NCBI GenBank assembly: GCA_038030265.1
Contig: CM075943.1
Location: forward strand, 28,582,001 to 28,646,000
DNA from: Corythucha ciliata
Lineage: Eukaryota > Arthropoda > Insecta > Hemiptera > Tingidae
Reading direction: 5' to 3'
DNA: 64,000 nucleotides
The translations under genes and the position numbers were made by a program. The notes beneath the pieces are model-generated. The model made no database searches and was not told the DNA's origin. It saw only the letters and a list, made by a program, of their open reading frames with translations. Below are positions 53,159 through 63,540 of the stretch, in pieces. Numbering within the stretch: position 1 is the first letter of the stretch; each line of letters opens with the position of its first letter.

Positions 53159-56092
53159 AAAATTTCGCTCCGGCAGCTGGCGGTCGGAAAGAGTGCATTT
53201 CATTTTGTATACGGATACCCTAAGCCGTCCCAGAAGTAGTAATGTTGAGACCATGATTTGTTTCGTTTATGTTTGACCCTCCCTCGTACTGTTTGCTGCC
53301 GGGTTTGTTTAAGCTGAACTTAATGGGAATCAAAGGCTATTTCAAAATGGAATCATCATACCGAATATAATGCTTCTGGAATCAACTGGTGATTTGTAGT
53401 GATTTTTTTACCATTTCAACCCCTATTTTCCCCCCTCCACCTTGACCGATTTGGCCCAAATGCAATACCGACCGGGGCCTTATGACTACTGATTTTTGTG
53501 CCATAGCGCGTTCCGCTAAATTAATTTCTACGAGAGTTATCGTGCTAACAAGGCCTCACACTTACTTCCACCCGAGAACATCACCCCCTCCCCCTCGAAT
53601 TTTTCAAAAAATTAAAATTGGAATCAAAGGCTACTTTAACATGGAGTATACGTACTGAATATGATCCTTCTAGAATCAACTGGTGACTTGTAGTGATTTT
53701 TTTACCATTTCAAGCCCTATTCCCCCCCCCCCCCACCTTGACCGATTTGGCCCAAATGCAATGCCGACCGGTGTCTTATGACTACTGATTTTTTTAGATA
53801 AAGCGTGTTCCGCTAAATTAATTTCTACGAGAGTTATCGTGCTAACAAGACCACACACTTACTTCCACCCCGGGGGCACCACCCCCTCCCCCTTGACTTT
53901 TTCAAAAAATTAAAATGGGAATCAAAGGCTAGTCTAACATGGAGTATACGTACCGAATATGATGCTTCTAGAATCAACTGGTGATTTTTGGTGATTTTTT
54001 TACCATTTCAAGCCCTATTTACCCCCCCCCACCACCACCATGACCGATTTGGCCCAAATGCAATACCGACCGGGGTCTTATGACTACTGATTTTTTAGAT
54101 AAAGCGCGTTCTGCTAAATTAATTTCTACGAGAGTTATCGTGCTAACAAGACCACACACTTACTTCCACCCCGGGGGCACCACCCCCTCCCCCTTGACTT
54201 TTTCAAAAAATTAAAATGGGAATCAAAGGCTAGTCTAACATGGAGTATACGTACCGAATATGATGCTTCTAGAATCAACTGGTGATTTTTAGTGATTTTT
54301 TGACGACTTCAAGCCCGATTTTCCCCCCCTCCACCTTGACCGATTTGGCCCAAATGCAATACCGACCGGTGTCTTATGACTACTGATTTTTGTGCCAAAG
54401 CGCGTTCCGCTAAATTAATTTCTACGAGAGTTATCGTGCTAACAAGAAAACTGCCATAAAGATATATATGTCGCATCCATGTCGAGTAATTGTCCACTTC
54501 ACGAAATGGATGTCCATTTCACGGAGTGGCTCCACTTGCCGTAACTTGAAAAAATTACGACATCTGGACAAAAAAAATATCCATTTCTTGAAAAGGAATT
54601 CGTGTTTGTCCAATTGCTGAAATCAAGCTTCCCTACTGCAAGTGGATGCACAATATTATCCTTTTCGTGAAATGGATAAGTGAGGCACCTCTGATGCTGA
54701 AACAAGTTTTGTTTTATTTAAAAAGGTTATTTTATTGAGTACTACTCAAAAACCCGCTAAAAAATGACTTTGTGCATCCACTTGTAGTAAGGAAGCTTAA
54801 TTTCAGCAACTGGACAAACGCGATTTCCTTTTCAAGAAATGGATATTTTTTATGTCCAGATGTCGTAATTTTTTTAAATTACGGCAAGTGGAGCCACTTC
54901 GTGAAATGGACATTCATTTCATGAAGTGGACAATTTCGCCAAGTGGATGCGATATATATATAAATATAAAGATATATATATATGAATTTCGGAGACCACT
55001 GAATTCGTGTTCTAGAGGTTCTGAAACGTGAAAAAAACACGTTTTTCACGTTTCAGAACCTCTAGAACACGAATTCAGTGGTCTCCAGGATTTATATATA
55101 TATATAATATTATGGCCGTTTTCTTGTTAGCACGATAACTCTCGAAGAAATTAGTTTAGCGGAACGCGCTTTCGCACAAAAATCAGTAGTCATAAGACAC
55201 CGGTCGGTATTGCATTTGGGCCAAATCGGTCAAGGTGGAGGGGGGGAAAACAGGGCTTGAAGTCGTCAAAAAATCACTAAAAATCACCAGTTGATTCTAG
55301 AAGCATCATATTCGGTACGTATACTCCATGTTAGACTAGCCTTTGATTCCCATTTTAATTTTTTGAAAAAGTCGAAGGGGAGGGGGTGTTGCCCCCGGAG
55401 TGGAAGTAAGCATGTGGTCTTGTTAGCACGATAACTCTCGAAGAAATCAATTTAGCGGAACGCGCTTTGGCACAAAAATCAGTAGTCATAAGACCCAGGT
55501 CGGTATTGCATTTGGGCTAAATCGGTCAAGGTGGAGGGGGGAAATAGGGGTTAAATTGTCAATAAATCACTGTAATTCACCAGTTGATTCTAGAAGCATT
55601 AGATTCGGTACGTATACTCCATGTTAGAGTAGCCTTTGATTCCCATTTTAATTTTTCCAAAAAGTCAAGGTGGTGGGGGTGGTCCTTCCGGTGTGGAAGT
55701 GTAAAAATAGCGTTGAACTTCACTAGTTCATCTTAGCGCTCTAAAATTCGACTCAATAATTTAATGTAACGAAAGCCCTGGGTCCCATTGAGATTTATGG
55801 AAAACTTTGATGGGTGAGGGTGAAATGGGGGATGAAATTTCAAAAAGAAAAAGCTTAAATTCACACGTTTAGGTATTATAAAATACGGCACAAAAATTTA
55901 ATATTACAAAGCCCTTGGAAAACTACCGAAACTTTTCGACATTTTGAAGAGAGGGTGGTGAAAATAAAGGAAGAAGTTCGGCTTAATGAAACAAATAATG
56001 GTATCAAAATTATTACTTCTGGGACGGCTTAGGATATCCGTATACATAATGAAATGCACTCTTTCCGACCGCCAGCTGCCGGAGCGAATATT
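53159..56092. mobile_element. palindromic foldback element with ~295-bp tandem units in its arms
   Basis: The left arm (53159-55036, minus orientation) starts AATTTCGCTCCGGCAGCTGG, contains about four tandem units, and reaches GAGGTTCTGAAACGTGAAAA at the centre. The right arm (about 55043-56092, plus orientation) starts CACGTTTCAGAACC, has two clear units (55123-55418, 55419-55701) and a diverged continuation, and ends CCAGCTGCCGGAGCGAA. Terminal inverted repeats including TCCGGCAGCTGGCGGTCGGA are clear. No transposase frame is present, so it is non-autonomous. Arms made of tandem subrepeats recall Foldback/Galileo-like elements, but the relationship is only by architecture. Confidence 0.85.
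54472..54951. mobile_element. foldback MITE inserted in the AT-rich linker of the palindromic element
   Basis: Arms of about 185 bp (54472-54660 and about 54770-54951) mirror each other through CGCATCC, TCCACTTGCCGTAA, TTACGACATCTGGACA and TATCCATTTCTTGAAAAGGA. Removing it reunites the ATATAT linker that is continuous in the single arm at 43860-43905, so it inserted after the host element formed. Within the arms a GTCCACTTC/GAAATGGA pattern is locally repeated. Confidence 0.85.
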
Positions 56093-56589
56093 TCTCACTA
56101 AATAACAACACATTTTCGCTTATCGGTTTCACCAAAAATTCATGGTCGTTTGTTACTGACAAACCTATTTCAAGGGTACGCTTAACTTGGAAACCGATTT
56201 TACTAATTTTTCGAACTAAAACCCCATTTTCGCAAGTACGACGCGCAATTTCGTGTGTTTTGGCTAGCTCAAATCGTGTTTAGCCCGCTGTGCCATCCAG
56301 ACTTATGGTAGGAAAGAAAATGCCAGCTCTGTTGACCGCCTCGGGTCTAAAATTTAAAGTTGAGCTCCAAAAGTATCCCTTTCCGGGAGCAGAAGTTTCA
56401 GTTTTTCAACATAAAAACCGAGATAGAAGGCTACAAACGACAGATTTCAGCATACATTTATTTCTTGACGGATAGTGGCCGTTCCTGTGCAAATTTAGTC
56501 TCTGCTGACCGTGAATTGACCTCCAATTCTGTCCAAGCTGCCCACGGACGTGGATCCAGTTTTACTCAAAAGTAGTTGCAAAGAGTTTT
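56093..56589. other. anonymous AT-rich DNA
   Basis: No coding or structural signal. The frame at 56290-56475 has no recognisable domain. Confidence 0.4.
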
Positions 56590-57190
56590 TTGCCCGATTT
56601 TATTCGTGAATGAATACTGTTTACAGCCTCAAATTGGCGTTTGCCTTAATTTTAGCTGAAACTGAGTGTTTTTTCTCAAATCCACCTCGAACTAGCCCAT
56701 TTTCTTCATTTTAGCCGTGAAAAGCTCTCAAAAACCCGTGAAATAACGCATTTTTGATTTTCAATTACGGCCAGCACTGGGCATCGCCTAACCGCGAATT
56801 GGTGCGTTCTGTCAATTTCAGCCGCAAAAGAACATTTTTTCCTCAATTTTACCCACGTGAATGAGCTCCATTACTCAATTTTAGCCGTGAATTTGCGTTT
56901 TTCCTCAATTCTAGCAGCAAATGAGTGATTTTTCTCAATTCTACATTGAACGAGCAATTTATTTTGTCAATTTTAACAGTGAAAAGAGACGTATCAACCG
57001 TGAATTAGCGCATTTTCTTAATGTGTGTGTGTTTTCTCAATTCCAACCGCGAATAATGAGATTTATTTCTCAACTTTAACGTGAAACAGCGATATTTCTC
57101 AATTTTAGCCGTGAATGCGTGTTTTTTCTTAGTCTTAGCTGCGAAATGTCCTTTTCTGGATTTCATCCGCGAACGAGCACTTTTTCTCAA
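56590..57190 (+). repeat. single forward-oriented ~30-bp degenerate array
   Basis: Units of TTTCTCAATTTTAGCCGTGA plus ATTAGCG or AACGAGC continue to about 57190 and stop at a C-run. The reverse half seen in the other two arrays is missing here, so this looks like a half element. Confidence 0.7.
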
Positions 57191-57376
57191 GACGTGTCTC
57201 CCCCCCCCCCAACGTTGGATGCGTGCCTAGCTGGATGCCCACCCCTTGATAACAAGCTGGCTACGCCCCTGGGTAAATTGTCACATGGGCAGAAGGTTAT
57301 CAACGGTAGTTGCAGCCCGATTGGTGTGTCTGGTGATTTTTAAATGAATTTCAAAGTTATTCAGGAGGGGATGGAC

Positions 57377-57655
57377 GGTGCGAGGGGAAATGACGTCAAT
57401 GTGCAGTTTTGAAGCATTTGAGGAAACTCTAAAATGTTTTGTTTACAAATAACAAGAAAAATTAAACCCCAGAAAACGCGTCTTCCTCCCCTCTTCTGCC
57501 CTTTGACGTAATCGAACCCCACTCAACATTTTTAAAAATTCGGTTTAAAAAAAAAAAAACCTTGATTGATTTCAATGTTTAATCCAGCAATTGTCTTAGT
57601 CGAAGAGCACTCTTTAAGAAACACCAGAGCTTGACAAATGTACAAGTTCTCCGTT
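57377..57655. repeat. dispersed repeat, copy B
   Basis: Direct-orientation partner of 50201-50496, sharing GAAACTCTAAAATGTTTTGT, ATTAAACCCCAGAAAACGCG and TTGATTGATTTCAATGTTTA. The A-run near 57547 is longer than in copy A. Confidence 0.8.
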
Positions 57656-60104
57656 GTCAGTTAAAGAGGCTTTCGGGCTGAATTATATATGGATTCTTGG
57701 TCATAGAGTAATTCGAAGACTCATGTCATCCAAATCTAATAAATGGGTCAGAATTCACAATTTTGAGGTTGAATAGTTACATTTTGAGAACGAAGTATTA
57801 GTCAGTTATAGAACCAAATCGGCGATTTCCGGGATATGTTTCGACAGTCAGTTTCTGGGGCCTGCTTGTCAGTTCTCAGGCCGTTTTTTCACAGTTTTTG
57901 TTCCAAAAGGGTATAAAGGTGACAGTCTGTTTGTGGAGCAAAATTTCAAGGTCTTATGGCTTTTAAATAATAATAATTAATGCCGGATTCCGCAGTCATC
58001 AGGCGAGGCCTGTCCTCGAAGGAAAATTGGCCTTATGGGGTATTGAGTTGCTAGTAGTAGTTTCTAAGGATAAACTGCCAGAAGATGGGCTGGGTTTCCA
58101 GTTTTGTAGACAAATAGTAAGATTGGGAATAGAATTTCTGAAGAAAAGAAACAGATTGATTAACTGCTATGTGCGGCCCCACTCAATTCCTAATGAAAAT
58201 TGCAATGTGCAGTTCAATGTCTTCATAATTATCTTTCTTATTTTTGTTGAAATACCAGGGCTACTCAGAAACTCTCCAAATTTGTTTTCAAAGGACCAAA
58301 ATATCCCTTGAGGGTAGTTTGAATGGGATGGAAAAGCGTTGGAGGGAACATAGTCCGTCGGCTAGCGAAATCTTCAGGGAGCTTTTTAAGTTTTCAAACC
58401 GACCGCTTCCGTTACTACTCGCTCCCCTTTGGGCATTCCACCCACGACTTCATCCACCCCCTTCTTCTTCCGTTCGGTGGTACTCGTCAAACTCAGTCAG
58501 CGTTTTTTCTTTTAGTTTGCCTCTGTATACGGTTGAGGTTGGAGAGTCAGTTAATATTTCGGCGGTTACTGTTTTGGTGTTCGTATTTTTCGTCGTTTTG
58601 TTCGACTGGTTTAAGGAGGTGTTGAATTCTCATATTTCGGGAGTTTCAATTGTGTTTCGTGAAAATTAATTTGAAGTGCGCGATTCTTTTGGTTCTGTGC
58701 TTCTCTCAACTCTGGGATTAGTACGTTGCAGTTTTTTGTTGTTTTTTTTTATCGGCGCGGGGGCAGTTTCGCAAAACCGGTGAGCTTGACCTTTCTGTTT
58801 GTTTCTATTCTTCTTGTTTAATTATTTTAAAACTTGTTGATTGGTTTGAAGTATTAACTGTGAAATAGACGGCAACTGCCGGTAACGTTTCGGCGTAGGG
58901 TTGCCTGGAAAATCGTGGGCCAACCATCGCGCTACCGATAACAAAAATTAGGTGTCCCATATTTTTTTCTAAACGCTAATTACTAATTTTTAATAAAGAG
59001 GATTCAATATGAAAGTGCTCTTTTTGACTGAATATTTCAGGGCATCCTTCAAAAGGAAGTGTTTGCAACGGTTGAAAGGCTCTGACAAGCAGTCCTTGAA
59101 CCACGTGTCCGCGTGCGTCGCGTCGCCGTATTATTTTACCTTCCGTAAAAACCAGTTTTTTGTTCGTTTGTTTGGTGTATCCTCATACCTTTTTTAAATT
59201 TGTTCATTTTGACAATTTCTGAAAAATGTTCTTGTGGTTTTAAAAGCTTTTATGCGATAGGTTTCTCCCTTGGTTGGCCGTCTGAACGAGCCCTCATGCT
59301 ACAAGATCCATGCGGGCCGCGGGCGTCCCGGTTCCAAAATTTCTGCTGTACCTTCAGAGACAAAAAGAACTTTTGGTTGCACGGCGGGGGGTTTGAGTGC
59401 ACTCTTCTAATCCCAAGATTCATCGCGCAGGGAGCGCGTAAATTGCAGTTAAAACCAGCTGCGATCTACCATGTACTGCCTGTCTGGACTTGACTTGATT
59501 GCGAAGTCTGCCAGAGTTTTACCTTTGAAGGATAAATTACGTTTATAGAAAGTGCAAATTAAGTACAGTACCAGGCGCGGATCTAGAGTCGGCTTAAGGA
59601 GTGGTCCATATGACCCCATCCGGTTCCCGGACCTATCAATGCCACACGTCACACAGTTGCTAGATGTGGCAAAGTTATAGCTCTCAAACACCGATCCTTG
59701 AAACCCACAAACAATCAATCATCGAAACACATCGAAAAATTAAGGAAACCCCAAGGCCCGAAAAGTAGGAAAAATAACAGCACGCCGGGGACAGTAAACT
59801 GCGGTAATCTAGCCCCTCAAACTGGACCCTTTTATCGTCGAGACGAATAGTTAATCGTTAGAAACTCACACAGGCCTGTAACTGCCAAGTTGCAGTCCAG
59901 TGTGTTGTAGCCAGTTCTTGGTTTTATAGGACAGAAACTGAAGACCTTAGGCACAGGGACTGAAGAAGCTGACAGGAGAAGTCTGACCGTGAGTCTCTGT
60001 CTTCCTGTCTAATTGGGCTAAATAAGTCGTTTAAAATAGTTTTCGCTTGACCTACGGAGAAGTGGCTATTTCCACCATGACAACTTTGCCACTTAAGAAA
60101 CACT
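57656..60104. other. anonymous DNA with a possible promoter-like GC-richer patch
   Basis: No gene is identified. Around 58330-58700 and 59050-59150 the sequence is less AT-rich and carries frames up to 141 codons. I could not match them to a family or build exons with conserved content. It could be a first exon or promoter of a gene beyond the window. Confidence 0.3.
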
Positions 60105-60365
60105 TTAATCTCAGCGTGTTATTTGCTTAATTTACGTCACGGAGTGAACGAAAGTACTTTACGTCACTTCTACGAGTGGTGTAAAGTACTTTCCGTCACT
60201 GTCAGGAGTGACGTGTTTGGAGCGAAAATAGCGTTCGCAACTCGTGAGAAGCGTCTTTACGCGCTCGTAGTTAGTAATTACTAATTAGCGAACTCGGCTT
60301 CGCCTCGATTGCCAAACACAACTCACGCGTAAAGTGACGCTTTCCTCGCTCGTTGTAAAATATAC
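60105..60365. repeat. palindrome-rich segment with AGTACTTTACGTCAC words
   Basis: GAAAGTACTTTACGTCACTT and GTAAAGTACTTTCCGTCACT occur as opposed and direct copies. GTGACGTGTTTGG near 60200 faces CCAAACACAACTCAC near 60312, with TAGTAATTACTA between. This resembles a small TIR element with subterminal repeats, but ends are not defined. Confidence 0.5.
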
Positions 60366-61129
60366 TATTTCTACTCGAAAAAGTAGTTTTTCATGAGTCA
60401 TGTCAAACTGGTTTTTATGTGTGCAAAATCCGAGAAATTGGTGTTTTAGCGAGACTTACCCGCGAAAATTGTTTTGTTATTGTTTGTATGGTTGTTGGTT
60501 GGATGAAAAATAACGCAAAACTTATTTTTTGCCGAATTAATTTTTTATGTGGGCAAAATCCAGGAAATTAAAAAAACCCTCAAAATTAGGGTTTTTAGTA
60601 GGGGAGCGCGGGGCATGTTGGAACCGATTTTCGTTTTTTATTTTAAGTTTTTTAGTGAACAGTGATTTCAAAAATCTGGAAAATGGGTTGGTTTCCTTCA
60701 CATCTAGGCTATAAAACCCTGTTGGTTCCGAATTTTTTTATTTATTTCCAACTTGGGTATACATTTTTTTCTCCCCATAGATTACCGGTGCCATCTTACC
60801 CCTTCAGTGGGGTAAGTTGGCACCGGCGAAGGGGTAACTTGGCTTTAGTGTCAACTTCCTGTACCACCACCCATTAGGGGCAATTAGGTAGGGTTTGTTT
60901 TACAATTTTATTAAAATGATGGTTTCAAGAGTAAAACCTGTGGAAAAAAAATGACTAACGCCTCATGATAGTTGTAAAGACCAGCACACCCGGTTACCAA
61001 ATTTCAAAGAATTCTGCTTTCAAATTGTCATTAAAAAACTGTTGCCACAAAATTGTAGCCTAAATATGGACACTGTAGATCCAAATATTGGAATGACCTT
61101 AACGTTGGACAGGGAAGTTGCATAGACAC

Positions 61130-61336
61130 CTACACGCCTACCAACGGAGCTGTAGCCTCTGACATTAGGCACTTCTTCGGTCTTCTCTTCCTGCCATTTT
61201 TTTGCATACGATTCGGCCAGTAGCGTGCCAAGGTTCTCCATGGAATGCTGAACTGATGGGGCGCATCAGTCAAACTGATTTTATGGATGAGATGAACTTC
61301 CACAGCACGCTTCCTTATAATGTTATCATCGGGCAT
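61130..61336 (-). pseudogene. HTH (psq-type) remnant of a pogo-like transposase
   Basis: A 68-codon minus-strand ATG frame reads KISLTDAPHQFSIPWRTLAR, with the spacing of a Pipsqueak/CENP-B-type helix-turn-helix (short helix, S-x-x-x-A-like turn, xIPxxTL). A basic tail KNGRKRRPKK follows. It lies inside a TA-flanked TIR element, consistent with a transposase N-terminus. The frame closes after 68 codons, and an overlapping frame (61020-61241) may carry the decayed continuation. No DDE domain is seen. Confidence 0.5.
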
Positions 61337-61352
61337 GATACCCTTATATCAA

Positions 61353-61374
61353 TTTTTTTTTTTTTTTTTTTTTT
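61353..61374. repeat. 22-nt poly(T) tract
   Basis: Uninterrupted T run just upstream, on the coding strand, of the HTH remnant. Confidence 0.95.
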
Positions 61375-61801
61375 ACTTTCCGACCATTTTGAGTCCGAAA
61401 AGTAATGTAATGAAACTATTAAAAAGCGCAATAACGAAAACAGAGAAGACAGGACTAGTCAGAGGGTAAGTTTGCACTAGTGCCAACGTGCCCCATTTTG
61501 ATAGAGCCAACTTACCCCACTACTCCAGTTTGAAAAAATGAGTCGACTAAAACTTGTGCAAACAGGAAAACGAAAAAACGGCTCGTGGGCTAAATACGTT
61601 AAGTCCTACTGATTCAAATGGGCCACTGAACTTGGCTACATCACATTACTCAGGCTAACTAGAAAGAAAAAAAAAACAAGGATGAACAATTTTTACTCTC
61701 TAGGACAAAAAACAGTTCTTCAAGCCTCTTGTCACCACCCGTACCCCAAACCAACCGAATTTCTTGTCGCAGATAGAGGACCCTCTGAAGGTTACGAACC
61801 T

Positions 61802-61940
61802 GGGGGCCTATTCTCTAACAACAAGCAATATTTTTTTCGCCAGCCATGTGTTTATTTCATTCATTTGTTTGAAGAAAATCAATGAAATAAACATATGACT
61901 TCGAAAAAGCTATTGCTTCGGAGTTAGAGAATAAGCCCCC
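61802..61940. mobile_element. foldback MITE, CCTATTCTCTAAC family
   Basis: Arms start GGGGGCCTATTCTCTAAC and, on the other strand, GGGGGCTTATTCTCTAAC. They continue with AAGCAATA, TTTTTTCG and TGTTTATTTCATT in mirror order. Length is 139 bp. A relative lies at 47292-47405. Confidence 0.8.
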
Positions 61941-61942
61941 TG

Positions 61943-62060
61943 CCCCCCTATTCTGTAACTTTTAACGCGTGCGTTAGCGAAATAAACAAGGTGAATAATT
62001 GAAAATAATCAGCTGAGAAATTTTGCTAACGCACGCGTTAGGAGTTACAGAATAGGGGGG
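61943..62060. mobile_element. foldback MITE, CCTATTCTGTAAC family
   Basis: Arms CCCCCCTATTCTGTAACT and its mirror AGTTACAGAATAGGGGGG, continuing AACGCGTGCGTTAGC on both sides. Length is 118 bp, two bases from the previous foldback. Confidence 0.85.
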
Positions 62061-62199
62061 CTGCTCTCTCCTGCTCATTACCACCACAAGAGGAAGTTCT
62101 AGAACAGTGGTGCCTACTTACCCCTAGTGACAACATGCCCAGCGCTCCCCTATTTTTATTGAGTGGAATCAGTTAAAAACGGTTCCTAGCGCGAAAAAT

Positions 62200-62960
62200 T
62201 GGCGAAATCGGTTTCTGAAATAGGCCACCCAGCGAAAATTGGTCTGTGGTCAAAAAATTCCCGAACTTAGCTGTTCATAAAATTCACAGTCTCTTCATGG
62301 AATTGACAATTTCCTCATACAATTGACAACCTACTCTTAAAATTGATCATTTCCGCATATAATTGGCAATTTATACTAAAAATGCCATGTTTAAAGCCAA
62401 AATAAACGGTCGCCATTTACTGTTACAACAATAATCACCGAAATGGCAATTGCCGATCGAGTCATGGGGCAAAATTATAAGTTCCAAGGACAAAAAAAAA
62501 ATATATTGGGGTTATAATTTTCTCGTGAAATTGACAATTTATACTTTTAATTGACAATTTCTGCTCCAAATTGACAATATCCACGTCAAATTTACAATTT
62601 CTGCTTCAAATTGACAAATTCTACTTCAAATTGACAAGTTTTTCATTAAATTGACAATGCACTAATAAAAATGACAATTTCCATCTGAAACTGACAATTT
62701 TGTCCTAAAATTAACAATTCCTAGAAAATTTACGAAATCCTCTTGAAATTTACAATTTCCAATTCAAGCGAACAATTTCCTTACAAAATTGAAAATTCCC
62801 TCAGAAAGGGCAATTTCCTCATTATACTATTGACAAACCCTCATAAAATTGACATTTTCTTCATAAAAGTGACTACATGAAACTGACGATTTACTCATTA
62901 AATTGTCACCTTCTAAATTGACAATTTTCTCTTTAAATCAACCATTAGGTCCATAAGCTT
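62200..62960. repeat. AAATTGACAATTTCC array, ~20-24-bp period
   Basis: More than twenty degenerate copies of a unit such as AAATTGACAATTTCCTCATA lie head to tail, with substitutions and small indels between neighbours. AATTGACAATT is itself nearly self-complementary, so the strand of the array is ambiguous. Confidence 0.8.
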
Positions 62961-63039
62961 TAGATTTCTTATAAAATTGAATGATGGAATTGAGTTTTTT
63001 CATAAAATGAACACCACATGTCACCATAGCATTCCTCTT

Positions 63040-63540
63040 GGTGCAGCGTTTCGTATATTTGTTGCCCTTAACGGGGCATTTCGCGTAAATTTTGCCGTGT
63101 AAGTGGCGATTTACGTGAGTTTTTTCCCGAATGTTGGGTTTTGCCCTCCGTGGGCCATTTAGCGTAGTTTACTCGGTGTGCCGCGGCCTGTCGAAAGAGT
63201 TTTTCCTCACAATGTGACGTTTCGCTTCAAGTTTGCCCCGGACGTGGCGGCGTTCAACGTCAATTCCCCCCTCAATGAGGCCATTCGCGAGAGTTTTTTC
63301 CTTAACTTGTCATTTCGCGTCTCTCGTGAATTTTGCTCTCGATGTGGTGGTGATTGGCGCAAATCTCCCCCCCCCCCCGTGTGTTTTTTTACTTGGATTT
63401 CGCACCGTGTGTGACTTTTCGCGTCAATTCTGCTTATAATTTGGCGTTTCGCGTAAATTGTGCTTTCCATGCGACAATTCGTGTAAATATCGCCTAGAAT
63501 GTGCTGTTTTGCATAGATATAGACAGGAAAGGTCACACAT
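63040..63540. repeat. GCGTAAATTTTGCC array, ~30-bp period
   Basis: Units such as TTTCGCGTAAATTTTGCCGT followed by GTAAGTGGCGAT repeat about fifteen times with strong variation. Frames inside it (up to 109 codons) derive from the repeats. A C-run sits at 63367-63377. Confidence 0.7.

Larger units (their letters stand above)
60599..62152. mobile_element. 1.55-kb TIR element, TA target site, pogo-like
   Basis: The left end GGGGAGCGCGGGGCATGTTG (60601) is mirrored by CAACATGCCCAGCGCTCCCC (62131-62150), with one mismatch, and TA flanks both ends. Inside, the related word GGGGTAAGTTGGCAC and variants recur in both orientations at about 60805, 60829, 61463, 61500 and 62115. A minus-strand frame holds a helix-turn-helix remnant like that of pogo-group transposases. 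TA targeting fits the Tc1/mariner/pogo superfamily. Two smaller foldbacks are inserted near its right end. Confidence 0.7.

Noticed and set aside
58244..58669. 141-codon ORF as a gene
   Set aside because: Low-complexity hydrophobic and proline/serine content; two frames overlap it and no motif was found.
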